Assembly (NCBI RefSeq): GCF_000337475.1
Contig: NZ_AOIT01000016.1
Location: 1 to 64,000, forward strand
Direction: 5' to 3'
Source: Natrinema limicola JCM 13563
Lineage (GTDB): Archaea; Halobacteriota; Halobacteria; Halobacteriales; Natrialbaceae
Length of the DNA stretch: 64,000 nucleotides
The notes beneath the pieces are model-generated. The model saw only the letters and a program-made list of their open reading frames with translations. It did not search any database and was not told the DNA's origin. A program made the position numbers and the translations under genes. Below, one piece after another: positions 7,750 to 16,735 of the stretch; position 1 is the stretch's first letter, and every line of letters begins with the position of its first letter.

Positions 7750-8577
7750 TTACGGCTCCACGCTCGGCCGGAGCGCGTCGATCACGCGACAGGCGTTTTT
7801 CGAGAAGGCTCGCCGCAATAGGTCTTCCGAGACGTCGAGCGTGAGGATCTCCATGACCGCGACGTTGGGATGACAGGCCGGCGCGCCGCTGCCGAAGAAG
7901 ACGCGATCCGGATGCTCGAGCAGTGCGCGCTCGAGTTGGTCGCGATAGCGGACGAAGCTCGTCTCGAGGTAGCAGTCGTCGTACTCCGCCAAGAGACCGA
8001 TCATCTCGGTCATCAGCGAGCGATTCAGCGGGTACCCGCCGAAGTGACCGACGATAACGGGAAACGAGCGCTCGAGGAGGGTTTCAGCAAGCGTTTCTGG
8101 CGGTGCATTAGTGCCGCCGCGGACGATCACGGGGAGGTCGACGTCCTCCATGGCCGTGAGGACGTCGTTGTCGGGGTAGTCGTCGACGGTTGGATCGAGG
8201 ACGAAGCCGTGGAAGCGGTCGTCGTAGGCGTATTTCTCGATATCGCTTGGAGTAGTATGGTGGTCATCGCGGCGGCTGACGGCGTTGCGGAGTCGGCCGG
8301 TCGTTTTCTGCCCCGGCGTCTGGGTGCCGTTGATCCGGGCGAACGAGACGAACGGCCGGTCGACGCTGCGTCTGGCAACGCCGTTGTTCGGCGCGACGTA
8401 GCTCGTCTCCGGTGCCGACGGCGGGAAGACGACCGCTTTCGTGATTCCGGCCTGGTGCAGCTCCCGCTCGAGTCGATCTGCCGTAATCGTGTGTCCCTGT
8501 GGGGCTCCCCCGCCACCAGGAGACGGCAATCGCGTCGAAAGGTCCACCACGCGAAACCCGTGTTCCAACTCCAGCAT
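7750..8577 (-). CDS. amidohydrolase-like TIM-barrel protein lacking metal ligands
   Basis: About 275 residues with the layout of amidohydrolase family 2: strand 1 VVDLSTRLP, ITKAVVFPPS, DDRFHGFVLDPTVDDYP, LPVIVRGGTNAP, PVIVGHFGGYPLN, and a terminal RVFFGSGAP followed by a helix ending in KNACRVID. The usual HxH after strand 1 and the Asp of GSD near the end are absent (DLSTR and GSGAP), so it is probably not a conventional metal-dependent hydrolase. An ATATAT box at 8602-8608 lies about 27 nt upstream of the ATG at 8577, which decides this start over longer options. It is divergent from the thermosome gene. Confidence 0.75.
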   Translation of the reverse strand: MLELEHGFRVVDLSTRLPSPGGGGAPQGHTITADRLERELHQAGITKAVVFPPSAPETSYVAPNNGVARRSVDRPFVSFARINGTQTPGQKTTGRLRNAVSRRDDHHTTPSDIEKYAYDDRFHGFVLDPTVDDYPDNDVLTAMEDVDLPVIVRGGTNAPPETLAETLLERSFPVIVGHFGGYPLNRSLMTEMIGLLAEYDDCYLETSFVRYRDQLERALLEHPDRVFFGSGAPACHPNVAVMEILTLDVSEDLLRRAFSKNACRVIDALRPSVEP

Positions 8578-8601
8578 TCCCACCAGACAGTTCCGAGTCG
8601 A

Positions 8602-8608
8602 CATATAT
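8602..8608 (-). promoter_or_regulatory. TATA box of the amidohydrolase-like gene
   Basis: ATATAT-type box centred about 27 nt before the ATG at 8577. This is the spacing of a leaderless haloarchaeal transcript, and it places the longer frame's first codons outside the message. Confidence 0.5.
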
Positions 8609-8689
8609 TGTGCTACCGGCCGGTGTCGTCCGGTTGTGTGGCTCAGGGACACGGAGAATCGCAAGACGGAGCGGTGGTTCGAGGGAAAG

Positions 8690-8698
8690 TATTATATA
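8690..8698 (+). promoter_or_regulatory. TATA box of the thermosome gene
   Basis: The sequence gaaagtattatata provides a purine-rich BRE-like stretch followed by a strong TATA box. It is about 40 nt upstream of the ATG at 8733, leaving a leader of about 15 nt. Heat-inducible thermosome promoters look like this, but inducibility cannot be judged here. Confidence 0.6.
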
Positions 8699-8732
8699 GA
8701 AGTGCTGACGACATGGTTAGTGAGGATCAACG

Positions 8733-10310
8733 ATGGCACAACAGCGACGCATGGGCGGACAGCCTATGTTCATTCTGAGCGAGGACAGTCAGCGAACGCA
8801 GGGCCGCGATGCCCAATCGTCGAACATCATGGCCGGCAAGGCCGTCGCCGAGTCGGTACGCACCACACTCGGCCCCCGTGGCATGGACAAGATGCTCGTC
8901 GACTCCGGCGGGGACGTCGTCATCACGAACGACGGCGCGACCATTTTGAACGAGATGGATATCGAACACCCCGCGGCCCAAATGATCGTCGAAGTCGCCG
9001 ACTCCCAGGAAGAGGAAGTCGGTGACGGCACGACGACCGCGGCCGTCCTCGCCGGCAACCTGCTCGGCGAGGCCGAGGACTTGATCGAGCAGGACGTCCA
9101 CGCGACGACAATCGTCGAGGGCTATCACGAGGCCGCCGAGATCGCCCTCGAGGCCATCGCCGAGGAGGTCGGCGAGGCCGACGTCGACGACGAGGTGCTC
9201 CAGCAGGTCGCCGAGTCGAGCATGACCGGTAAGGGAACCGGTGGGCTCACCGCCGCCTCCCTGGCCGAGACGGTCGTCGAGGCGATCAGCCACGTCGAAA
9301 CCGACGAGGGCGTCGCACGCGACAACGTCACCGTCCACACCCAGATCGGTGCCTCCTCGAACGCGACCGAACTCGTCCCCGGAATCATCGTCGACGAGGA
9401 ACCCGCCCACGACGGCATGCCGAGCACGGTCGAAGACGCGTCGATCGCTATCCTGGACGTCGAACTCGACGTCCGAACCGGCGACGTCGACGCTGAGTAC
9501 GCCATCGACTCGATCGACCAGCTCAACGCCGCAATCGACGCCGAGGAAGGCGAACTCGAGGGCTACGCTGAAACCATCGCCGACAGCGGGGCCGATGTCG
9601 TCTTCACCACCGAGGACGTCAACGACCGCGTCGCCACCGCGCTCGCCAACGAGGATATCCTCGTCTTCGAGAGCCTCGGTGACAGCGACGCCCGGCAGGT
9701 CGCCTCCGCGACCGGTGCCCGCCGCGTCGGCGCACTCGACGACCTCGAGGAATCGGACTTCGGCTCCGCCGACCGAATCCACACCGAAACCTTCGGCGGT
9801 GACGACCTCGCGTTCGTCGAAGGCGGCGCGGCCGCAGAGACGGTCACCGTCTTCGTCCGCGGCGGTACCGAACACGTCGTCGACGAACTCGAGCGTGCCA
9901 TCGGCGACGCACTCGATGTCGTCGCGACGGCGCTCGAGTCCGGCGAAGTCGTCCCCGGTGCAGGTGCGACCGAGATCGCAATCGCGGACAAGATCCGGCA
10001 GGAAGCCGCCGGTATCGAGGGCCGCAAGCAACTCGCCGTGACGGCGTTTGCCGACGCGCTCGACGTCGTCCCACGGACGCTCGCAGCCAACACCGGCCGC
10101 GACCCAATCGACGCGCTCGTGGACCTCCGTGCCGCCCACGAGTCCGAGGGTCGGGCCGGCCTGATCACCGACGGTGACGAGGTCACGATCGCCGATCCCT
10201 TCGAGTACGGCGTCGTCGACCCCGCCGACGTCAAGCGCGAGGCCGTCGAGAGCGCTACCGAAGCCGCGACGATGATCGTCCGCATCGACGACGTCATCGC
10301 TGCCGAGTAA
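8733..10310 (+). CDS. ths: thermosome subunit (group II chaperonin), short-tail type
   Basis: An ATP-dependent protein-folding chaperonin subunit of 525 residues. Conserved elements include the N-terminal [28 protein letters not shown], the catalytic [12 protein letters not shown] and, near the end, [13 protein letters not shown]. Haloarchaea usually encode several subunits. This one ends [10 protein letters not shown] without the Gly-Gly-Met tail seen on long subunits, matching the shorter Cct3-like class in length. It is transcribed alone from a strong TATA promoter. A T-rich stretch (about 10331-10341, gttttattttg) just after the stop may be the terminator. Confidence 0.97.
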   Translation: MAQQRRMGGQPMFILSEDSQRTQGRDAQSSNIMAGKAVAESVRTTLGPRGMDKMLVDSGGDVVITNDGATILNEMDIEHPAAQMIVEVADSQEEEVGDGTTTAAVLAGNLLGEAEDLIEQDVHATTIVEGYHEAAEIALEAIAEEVGEADVDDEVLQQVAESSMTGKGTGGLTAASLAETVVEAISHVETDEGVARDNVTVHTQIGASSNATELVPGIIVDEEPAHDGMPSTVEDASIAILDVELDVRTGDVDAEYAIDSIDQLNAAIDAEEGELEGYAETIADSGADVVFTTEDVNDRVATALANEDILVFESLGDSDARQVASATGARRVGALDDLEESDFGSADRIHTETFGGDDLAFVEGGAAAETVTVFVRGGTEHVVDELERAIGDALDVVATALESGEVVPGAGATEIAIADKIRQEAAGIEGRKQLAVTAFADALDVVPRTLAANTGRDPIDALVDLRAAHESEGRAGLITDGDEVTIADPFEYGVVDPADVKREAVESATEAATMIVRIDDVIAAE

Positions 10311-10327
10311 CGTCGCTGTCGCGACTC

Positions 10328-10343
10328 CTGTTTTATTTTGTTG
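10328..10343 (+). terminator. T-rich terminator after the thermosome gene
   Basis: The run cctgttttattttgttgg follows the thermosome stop by about 18 nt. T-rich tracts terminate archaeal transcription; no clear hairpin is seen. Confidence 0.4.
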
Positions 10344-10512
10344 GTTGTGTTCGATCGGGGCTGACTGGCGACGGCTCGATTTTGGTTACCTTCTCGGAGT
10401 GTACTGTCACGATCCGCGCCAACGGGGAGCTGTGATCGGCCCCGCACGCCGACACGCTGCCCCGATAGGCAGCTGAGAGAAGGGAGTCGTGACTCGTCCG
10501 CGGCAATTCACG

Positions 10513-11349
10513 TCAGCCGTCGTCACCCGGTACGGGCTCGAGGACGACCCGGTCGCCGGGCTCGAGGTCGAATGCCTCGTCACCACGGCCCTGATTGACG
10601 TCGAGTTCCACGTAGCCGTGGCTGCCGACGGTCGCCAGTCGATCGCCGACGGGGACGGCCGCGAACGTCTCGCCGACGGGGATGGGCTCGCCGTTGGCTC
10701 GGACCCGTTCTCGGCTCTCGAGCGCCGACCCCGGCACGTTCGTGATGACGTTCCCGAAGCCGTCGACGGCCAGCACTTCGCCGACCGCTCGCTCGGCATC
10801 GAGTGTCGCCGTCGGGAGTTCGAGGTCGACATCGGCTGTCGTCGGCTCGAGCCACACGAATGACTCGAGATCCGTGATGTCGTGGACCGCGGCGGCAGCC
10901 GGTGCGAAGACGTCCCGCCCGTGGAACGTCCTGCTTCGGCCCTGTGGCGGGTGCTGGCTACGGCTGTTTGGTTCGGACTGGTCAGTCGTCGGCTCGACGG
11001 GGTCGAGACCGTCCTCGTCGATCAGGTAGGCCTCGAGTCGGCCTGCATCGCCTGCGAGCCGCCGCGCAGCAGGCAGCAAAACGCCGTTGTCCGGGCCGAC
11101 GAGCGTGTGATCGCCAGCACGGACGACGATCGCATCGCGGTCGGTCCCGACACCGGGGTCGATGACCACGAGATGCGTTGCAGGCGGAAAATAGGGGAGT
11201 ACTTCGCGAAGCCAGAAGGCGGCCGTCCGGACGTCCTGTCGGGGGAAGTCATGGGCGACGTCGACCAACCTAGCGTCCGTTCGCTGTCGCAGGACACCTT
11301 TCATCACTGCCGGATACGGCGTGCCGAAGTCCGAAGCGAGCGTGATCAT
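10513..11349 (-). CDS. SAM hydrolase / SAM-hydroxide adenosyltransferase (DUF62)
   Basis: About 278 residues. Signature segments are ITLASDFGTPYPAVMKG at the N-terminus, VIDPGVGTDRDAI, LVGPDNGVLLPAA, FHGRDVFAPAAA and DGFGNVITNVP, all typical of the family that hydrolyses S-adenosylmethionine to adenosine and methionine. The ATG at 11349 begins the conserved core; a longer frame to 11376 is less likely. It lies downstream of nadM in the same direction, 118 nt away; this association with nadM, opposite lonB, is common in haloarchaea as far as I recall. The physiological role of SAM removal is unclear. Confidence 0.88.
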   Translation of the reverse strand: MITLASDFGTPYPAVMKGVLRQRTDARLVDVAHDFPRQDVRTAAFWLREVLPYFPPATHLVVIDPGVGTDRDAIVVRAGDHTLVGPDNGVLLPAARRLAGDAGRLEAYLIDEDGLDPVEPTTDQSEPNSRSQHPPQGRSRTFHGRDVFAPAAAAVHDITDLESFVWLEPTTADVDLELPTATLDAERAVGEVLAVDGFGNVITNVPGSALESRERVRANGEPIPVGETFAAVPVGDRLATVGSHGYVELDVNQGRGDEAFDLEPGDRVVLEPVPGDDG

Positions 11350-11467
11350 AGTTGCCGCTACGAACTGCCGTCCCATAATGCCGGTTGGAACTGTCTCGCG
11401 TCACGACCGCACGACTGGCCGTGCGTATACCGGAGCGGACGTCCACCCGGCGGTATCACGTCAGTCG

Positions 11468-11992
11468 TCAGCTGTCGTTTGTGTTCGAGTCCGATTCGCT
11501 GACCATCTGAATGCGCTCGATGCCGTTCATTTCCTCGACGACGTCGACGACGGCTTCGGGAACGAGCGACTCCCAGTCGCCGCCGGAGATCATCCGCTCG
11601 CGAACCTCCGATCCCTCGAGGACCTCGCGATTGAACATCGGTGACTGGCGGATCTCGATCCCGGCTTCCCGAAAGAGCTGGATGACTAGCGGGTTATTCG
11701 AGTAGGCGATGTCGAAATCCGGGCTCATGCTCTGGACGTGGCTGACCCACACCGAGTTGCGCTCTAAGTCTTCGATTGGGACGGCATAGGTCACGAGGTC
11801 GTAGCCGACCAATGACTTCGTAATCATCATGATCCGTTCGCCGGCAGTAAACGGATTTCTGGTCGTGTGGGAGTCGTCGGCGCTCCCGATCCCGAGAACG
11901 AGTTCGTCGACGTCGTCAGCGATCTGTTCGACCATACTCAAGTGACCGTTGTGAAACGGCTGGAAGCGGCCGATATAGAACCCCCGAGTCAT
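11468..11992 (-). CDS. nadM: nicotinamide-nucleotide adenylyltransferase
   Basis: The archaeal NMN adenylyltransferase (174 residues) that makes NAD from NMN and ATP. The nucleotidyl-transfer motif GRFQPFHNGHL is at residues 8-18, TRNPFTAGERIMMI is present, and the C-terminal adenylate-contact region MFNREVLEGSEVRERMISG is intact. It probably starts leaderless from a TATA-like CTTAAG about 27 nt upstream, which lies inside a 14-bp palindrome. It is followed in the same direction by the SAM hydrolase and is divergent from lonB. Confidence 0.93.
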   Translation of the reverse strand: MTRGFYIGRFQPFHNGHLSMVEQIADDVDELVLGIGSADDSHTTRNPFTAGERIMMITKSLVGYDLVTYAVPIEDLERNSVWVSHVQSMSPDFDIAYSNNPLVIQLFREAGIEIRQSPMFNREVLEGSEVRERMISGGDWESLVPEAVVDVVEEMNGIERIQMVSESDSNTNDS

Positions 11993-12012
11993 GCCGGATA
12001 CTGCTCGAGCAG

Positions 12013-12026
12013 CACGCTTAAGCGTG
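12013..12026. promoter_or_regulatory. 14-bp palindrome over the nadM TATA region
   Basis: cacgcttaagcgtg is a perfect palindrome whose centre CTTAAG falls about 27 nt upstream of the nadM ATG, exactly where a TATA box is expected. It could be an operator, or simply a symmetrical promoter core. Confidence 0.4.
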
Positions 12027-12251
12027 GCGAGTCACCCCGAATTGCGTCTTGCGACACAGCATAGCATGGCAGGCATGCTTTCACACGTGTGTTTGCCACG
12101 CATGATACATTCGGCTCCATACCGGTCCTGAAACGATATATTCGCATCAGGTTACACCTGTCTAAACACGTCAACGACTTCGCTTGATTTGCCCCGTCGA
12201 CCGCTGTGCCTCCCGGTATCAACAACTGACACCATCCTCCGTATGGAGAAA

Positions 12252-12257
12252 GTATAT
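12252..12257 (+). promoter_or_regulatory. TATA box of lonB
   Basis: gaaagtatatcag has a BRE-like purine run followed by GTATAT, 41 nt before the ATG at 12298. The predicted leader is about 15-18 nt, which excludes the upstream frame starts. Confidence 0.5.
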
Positions 12258-12297
12258 CAGTGCCAATCCCTTCGACACAGATACCGAACAGAGTTCT

Positions 12298-14400
12298 ATG
12301 AGTAACGATACGAACGTTGACGACCCTCCTGAAGACGCTTCGACTGGTCCCGACCGGGACCAATCCGAGCGTCAGGGAGAGCGGTCGCCGCTCGAGGAGG
12401 ACGGCGACCGTCGTACCGACGTCGACGACGAAATCGAAACCGTCGAAGACCTCGGCAGTACGGTCGAGGTCGATCCCGGCGTCGAGGTCGATGAGGAGAT
12501 CGCCGAGGACGACCTTCTCGGCGGCCTCAAGATCGACTCGACGGAGGACATCGAAGTCCCCGATCGACTCGTCGATCAGGTCATTGGTCAGGACGAAGCA
12601 CGAGATATCATTATCAAGGCGGCAAAACAGCGCCGGCACGTCATGATGATCGGCTCGCCGGGGACCGGCAAGTCGATGCTGGCGAAGGCGATGAGCCAAC
12701 TGCTGCCGAAAGAGGACCTTCAGGACGTCTTAGTCTATCACAACCCCGATGACGGGAACGAGCCAAAGGTCCGGACTGTCCCCGCCGGGAAGGGCGAACA
12801 GATCATCGATGCCCACAAGGAGGAAGCCCGCAAGCGCAACCAGATGCGGTCGATCCTCATGTGGATCATCATCGCAGTCGTCATCGGCTATGCAATCTTA
12901 AGCAGCACCAGTCCGCTGCTTGGCATCCTCGCGGCAGGGATCATCTGGTTGATCTTCCGGTATACGTCCCGTGGGTCCGACGCAATGGTGCCCAACATGA
13001 TCGTCAACAACGGCGATCAGCGCGTCGCTCCCTTCGAGGACGCGACCGGTGCCCACGCCGGTGCGCTGCTGGGCGACGTCCGCCACGACCCCTTCCAGTC
13101 CGGTGGCATGGAGACCCCGAGCCACGACCGCGTCGAACCCGGCGCGATCCACAAATCGAACAAGGGCGTGCTGTTCGTCGACGAGATCAACACGCTCGAC
13201 ATCCGTACCCAGCAGAAGCTGATGACGGCCATCCAGGAAGGCGAGTTCGCCATCACGGGCCAGTCCGAGCGCTCCTCGGGTGCGATGGTCCAGACCGAAC
13301 CCGTCCCCTGTGACTTCATCATGGTCGCTGCAGGGAACCTCGATGCGATGGAGAACATGCACCCCGCGCTCCGCAACCGGATCAAAGGGTACGGCTACGA
13401 GGTCTACATGGACGACACCATCGAGGACACCCCCGAGATGCGGCGCAAGTACGCCCGCTTCATCGCGCAGGAGGTCGAACGCGACGGCCGCCTGCCTCAC
13501 TTCACCGACGACGCCGTCGAGGAACTCATCCTCGAGGCCAAGCGTCGCTCGGGCCGGAAGAATCACTTAACGCTGCACTTCCGCAGCCTCGGTGGCCTGG
13601 TCCGCGTTGCTGGCGACATCGCCCGCGCCGAGGACCGCGACTACACGACCCGCGAGGACGTCCTGCAGGCCAAACAGCGCTCCCGGTCGATCGAGCAACA
13701 GCTCGCCGACGACTACATCGAGCGCCGCAAGGACTACGAACTGCAGGTCACCGAAGACGGCGTTCAGGGCCGTGTCAACGGCCTTGCAGTCATGGGCGAG
13801 GACTCCGGTATCATGCTCCCCGTGATGGCCGAGATCGCCCCCGCTCAGGGTGGCGGACAGGTGATCGCGACCGGCAAACTCCAGGAGATGGCCGAGGAGT
13901 CGGTCCAGAACGTCTCCGCGATCATCAAGAAGTTCTCCGACGTCGACCTCTCGGAGAAAGACATCCACATCCAGTTCGTCCAGGCCGGCCAGCAGGGTGT
14001 CGACGGCGACTCTGCCTCCATCACGGTGGCAACCGCCGTCATCAGCGCCTTGGAGAACATCCCGGTCGATCAGTCGATCGCGATGACCGGCTCGCTGTCG
14101 GTGCGTGGCGACGTGCTCCCAGTCGGTGGGGTCACCCACAAGATCGAGGCCGCCGCGAAAGCCGGCTGTGATACGGTTATCATCCCGAAGGCCAACGAAC
14201 AGGACGTGATGATCGAAGAAGAGTACGAAGAGATGGTCGATATCGTCCCCTGTTCGAACATCAGCGAAGTCTTAGACGTCGCCCTGATGGGCGAACCAAA
14301 GAAGGACTCGCTGGTCGACCGCCTCAAGTCGATCACTGACGCAGCGTTCGACCAGGGTGCCGTCGGCTCCGCCAGCGGCTCGAACCCGAGCCCGCAGTAA
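12298..14400 (+). CDS. lonB: membrane-anchored ATP-dependent protease LonB
   Basis: An archaeal LonB of 700 residues. An acidic N-terminus precedes an AAA+ domain with Walker A GSPGTGKS (about residue 120). Two adjacent transmembrane segments (MWIIIAVVIGYAIL and LLGILAAGIIWLIF, about residues 187-220) are inserted before the Walker B region GVLFVDEINTL. The C-terminal protease domain has the catalytic Ser in GVDGDSASI and the Lys in HKIEAAAKAGCD. It degrades regulatory and misfolded proteins at the inner face of the membrane and is essential in haloarchaea studied. It is directly followed by a CPBP protease gene with no gap. Confidence 0.97.
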   Translation: MSNDTNVDDPPEDASTGPDRDQSERQGERSPLEEDGDRRTDVDDEIETVEDLGSTVEVDPGVEVDEEIAEDDLLGGLKIDSTEDIEVPDRLVDQVIGQDEARDIIIKAAKQRRHVMMIGSPGTGKSMLAKAMSQLLPKEDLQDVLVYHNPDDGNEPKVRTVPAGKGEQIIDAHKEEARKRNQMRSILMWIIIAVVIGYAILSSTSPLLGILAAGIIWLIFRYTSRGSDAMVPNMIVNNGDQRVAPFEDATGAHAGALLGDVRHDPFQSGGMETPSHDRVEPGAIHKSNKGVLFVDEINTLDIRTQQKLMTAIQEGEFAITGQSERSSGAMVQTEPVPCDFIMVAAGNLDAMENMHPALRNRIKGYGYEVYMDDTIEDTPEMRRKYARFIAQEVERDGRLPHFTDDAVEELILEAKRRSGRKNHLTLHFRSLGGLVRVAGDIARAEDRDYTTREDVLQAKQRSRSIEQQLADDYIERRKDYELQVTEDGVQGRVNGLAVMGEDSGIMLPVMAEIAPAQGGGQVIATGKLQEMAEESVQNVSAIIKKFSDVDLSEKDIHIQFVQAGQQGVDGDSASITVATAVISALENIPVDQSIAMTGSLSVRGDVLPVGGVTHKIEAAAKAGCDTVIIPKANEQDVMIEEEYEEMVDIVPCSNISEVLDVALMGEPKKDSLVDRLKSITDAAFDQGAVGSASGSNPSPQ

Positions 14401-15333
14401 ATGCCGCAGTGGACGACGTTCCTCGGACTGACGGGCGTCGTCCTCGTCTTGCTGCTCGTTTTATCTCATCTGACTCAATCCGCGTTTCACGACGATACCG
14501 GCGACGCCAGCGACGGCGTCGATGGCCGATTCGACACAGCGAACCACGATACCGACTGGACCGCTCGAGCGCCCGCTGAGTCGTCAGCACCGCACCCGTC
14601 CCCGAACGTTCCGGAGCCGCTCGACGACGATCGATCCACCACGAATACCGAGAGCCGACCACGAGATGGAGCCGCGTCGACTCCCGCTCAGCCCGAGCAC
14701 GCCGACCGAGCGGTCGATCCGGCGTCGCTGTCGACTGGGGCACTCCTCGCGAACGTAGCCTTCTCACAGGGGACGTTCGCATTGCTGTTGGTCGGCGCGG
14801 CAGTCTACACCGCGATCCCGGCTGGGGCGCTTGGTCTCGAGTTCTCGGTCGCGTACCTCGAAACGGGGATCGGGATTGGGGTGGCCGCTGGAATCATCAT
14901 CTACGTCCTGAACGAACTCGCCGCTGCGACGGCGACCCACTTCGGCTTCGACCACGACGAGACGCTTCGAGAGCTGCTCGCTCCCGATTCGGTCGGCGGC
15001 TGGCTCGTGTTGTTGCTGGGCGTGTTGCCGATCATCGCCGTCTTCGAGGAGTTTCTCTTCCGCGCGGCGCTGATCGGCGTTCCCGCCGCCGGCTTCGGCC
15101 TCTCTCCGTGGCTGCTCGCGGTTGGCTCCTCGATCGCGTTCGCACTCGGCCATGGCATGCAGGGCTCGGTCGGCGTTGTCGTCACTGGCCTCCTCGGGTT
15201 CGTCCTCGCGGCTATCTTCATCGTCACCGGGAACCTGCTGGTCGTCGTCGTCGCTCACTATCTGATCAACGCCCTCGAGTTCGTCGTCCACGAGGGGATC
15301 GGCCTCGAGTGGGCCGAGACCCTCGAACACTAA
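14401..15333 (+). CDS. CPBP-family intramembrane metalloprotease
   Basis: A 310-residue polytopic membrane protein. After an N-terminal transmembrane segment and a disordered acidic stretch (residues about 25-110) come several hydrophobic helices. The CPBP/Abi motifs are intact: EEFLFRAAL (EExxxR), FALGHG (FxxxH) and AHYLINALEF (HxxxN). The family contains Rce1-like prenyl proteases and bacteriocin-immunity proteins; the substrate here is unknown. The ATG directly follows the lonB stop, so the two membrane proteases are co-transcribed and probably translationally coupled. Confidence 0.88.
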   Translation: MPQWTTFLGLTGVVLVLLLVLSHLTQSAFHDDTGDASDGVDGRFDTANHDTDWTARAPAESSAPHPSPNVPEPLDDDRSTTNTESRPRDGAASTPAQPEHADRAVDPASLSTGALLANVAFSQGTFALLLVGAAVYTAIPAGALGLEFSVAYLETGIGIGVAAGIIIYVLNELAAATATHFGFDHDETLRELLAPDSVGGWLVLLLGVLPIIAVFEEFLFRAALIGVPAAGFGLSPWLLAVGSSIAFALGHGMQGSVGVVVTGLLGFVLAAIFIVTGNLLVVVVAHYLINALEFVVHEGIGLEWAETLEH

Positions 15334-15357
15334 GGCCAGCGAGCGGGTGGATACGGT

Positions 15358-15702
15358 ATGGACGTGACCGCCGGGTCGACGGCCCGCTCTCGAGCGATCA
15401 GTGCCCTGATTCTCGGGTATTTCGTCGTGTTGGTCTATGCGACGATCGCGAACGATCCGCTGGCGGCCGCCGTCGCCGAAGTCGGCTTCGGCGTCATCGC
15501 GATCGCCGTCGGGACGATGTTGTACGACGGAGCGACGGACTGGCGCTCGGCACAAACCGTGGCTGCGGTGTGTCTCGTCGCCGGTGGACTCCTCGCGTTC
15601 GGGAGCGTTCTCACGGGAATGGCTGCCATCGATCTGCTCTCGTCAGTCCTCGTGGTGCTCGGCGTCGGCAGTTACATCTATGCCGTCTGGTCCGCGACCT
15701 GA
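15358..15702 (+). CDS. small four-helix membrane protein
   Basis: 114 residues with about four hydrophobic segments (ISALILGYFVVLVYATIA, VAEVGFGVIAIAVGTML, TVAAVCLVAGGLLAFGSVL and LLSSVLVVLGVGSYIYAVW). No catalytic motif is visible and I do not recognise the family. It follows the CPBP gene by 24 nt in the same direction and probably ends the lonB transcript. Repeat R3 begins 5 nt after its stop. Confidence 0.7.
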   Translation: MDVTAGSTARSRAISALILGYFVVLVYATIANDPLAAAVAEVGFGVIAIAVGTMLYDGATDWRSAQTVAAVCLVAGGLLAFGSVLTGMAAIDLLSSVLVVLGVGSYIYAVWSAT

Positions 15703-15707
15703 TCGAT

Positions 15708-15793
15708 TGATATGGACTACTGTCAGTCATTGCCGGTGCAACCGCGACCCGCACTGCGGTTGCACCGGGAAATCGGTACAGCAGACCGTATGA
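15708..15793. repeat. dispersed nested palindrome, copy R3
   Basis: 86 bp. The outer arms are tgatatggactactgt and tacagcagaccgtatga. The inner hairpin is perfect for 13 bp (ccggtgcaaccgc with gcggttgcaccgg, loop of 10). It lies between the convergent membrane-protein gene and rnhB. Confidence 0.9.
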
Positions 15794-15936
15794 GGACAGC
15801 GCTCGAGGACACGTTCCACTCTCGAGCCACTTGTGATGACAGTTGTCGATAGCCATCGGAACACGAGAACACGGCTTCGAGCAGGGCACCGGCGACCAAC
15901 CCAGGCAGTCCGACGAGTGCCGAGAACGAAATGACG

Positions 15937-16608
15937 TTAAAACTGCTCGAGTCCCGTCTGTTCGGCCTCGGCGAGCGCGTCCTCACAGGTCGACCACGAC
16001 TCACGCGCGAACGGTGGGAGTTCGCCGTGTGCGTCGACGTACGATGTGAGAAACGCACGGGTGGTCGAATCGCCCGGATAGCCGCTACCGATCGGGCCGT
16101 ACTCAGCGGCCAATGTGGCGATGTGGGCATCACGTTCGACCTTGGCGATAATGCTGGCCGCGCCGACCAGCGGCGAGTCGTCGTCGGCACCGTGGCGGGC
16201 GTCGACGGCGAGTCGCTCGAGCGAGCAGGTGTCGCTGACCCGGCGGGCGAAGCGCTCGGCGTCGGTGTCACAGGCGTCACAGAGTCCTGAAACTGGCTCG
16301 CTCGAATCCTCGGATCGCTCGAGATCCGCGACGGCGTCCTCGATCGCCTCGGCGTGGGCCGTGACCGCAAGCGAGTTCATGTCCGTTTGGGGGTCGTCGA
16401 TCCGCGCCGGCGTGATCTCGGCGACGCCGATCGCGATCCGATCGTCGTCCCGTAAGGTCGCCGCCAGTTCCTCGCGACGCTCGGACGTGAGTCGCTTCGA
16501 GTCCCTGATGCCGTCGGGGAGGCCATCCGTGTCCTCGAGATAGACAGCGGCGGCGAACATCGATCCGAGCGCAGGGCCCTTGCCGGCCTCGTCGACGCCG
16601 AATGGCAT
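15937..16608 (-). CDS. rnhB: ribonuclease HII
   Basis: An archaeal RNase HII of 223 residues that removes RNA from RNA-DNA hybrids. The N-terminal GVDEAGKGPALGSM carries the DE-G-G catalytic core, RDSKRLTSERREEL the Asp-Ser-Lys motif, VDARHGADDDSPLVGAASIIAKVERD the third metal-binding region, and GSGYPGDSTTRAFL the C-terminal segment. The ATG at 16608 begins the conserved core (MPFGVDEAGKGP); the longer frame reads through repeat R4 and is rejected. It is convergent with the small membrane-protein gene. Confidence 0.95.
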   Translation of the reverse strand: MPFGVDEAGKGPALGSMFAAAVYLEDTDGLPDGIRDSKRLTSERREELAATLRDDDRIAIGVAEITPARIDDPQTDMNSLAVTAHAEAIEDAVADLERSEDSSEPVSGLCDACDTDAERFARRVSDTCSLERLAVDARHGADDDSPLVGAASIIAKVERDAHIATLAAEYGPIGSGYPGDSTTRAFLTSYVDAHGELPPFARESWSTCEDALAEAEQTGLEQF

Positions 16609-16643
16609 ACCACGAGGGTCGACTGCGGAGACAAAAGTCGTTG

Positions 16644-16728
16644 TGATACGGACTCCTGTCGGTGGGTTCCGATGCACCCACGACCACACTGCGGGTACAC
16701 CGGAGGCTCGTTACAGCAGACCGTATGA
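16644..16728. repeat. dispersed nested palindrome, copy R4
   Basis: 85 bp with arms tgatacggactcctgt and acagcagaccgtatga. The inner arms tccgatgcaccca and gcgggtacaccgga pair partly. It lies between the pus10 stop (7 bp away) and the rnhB start (about 35 bp away), the same strand order for both genes. Confidence 0.9.
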
Positions 16729-16735
16729 CTCGTCG

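Larger units (their letters stand above)
11993..12297. other. intergenic region between nadM and lonB
   Basis: 305 bp without a convincing gene. It holds the divergent promoters: CTTAAG for nadM inside the palindrome at 12013-12026, and GTATAT at 12252-12257 for lonB. A second short palindrome, cacacgtgtg, lies near 12084-12093. The open frame through 12184-12297 is the upstream extension of lonB and lacks conserved sequence. Confidence 0.6.

Noticed and set aside
8727-10139. 470-residue open frame opposite the thermosome gene
   Set aside because: It mirrors the codon structure of the chaperonin gene and is repetitive Asp/Val/Gly/Arg sequence with no conserved motif; a high-GC antisense shadow.
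10513-11502. Plus-strand frames opposite the SAM hydrolase (10489-10863, 10882-11502)
   Set aside because: Shadow frames of the DUF62 gene.
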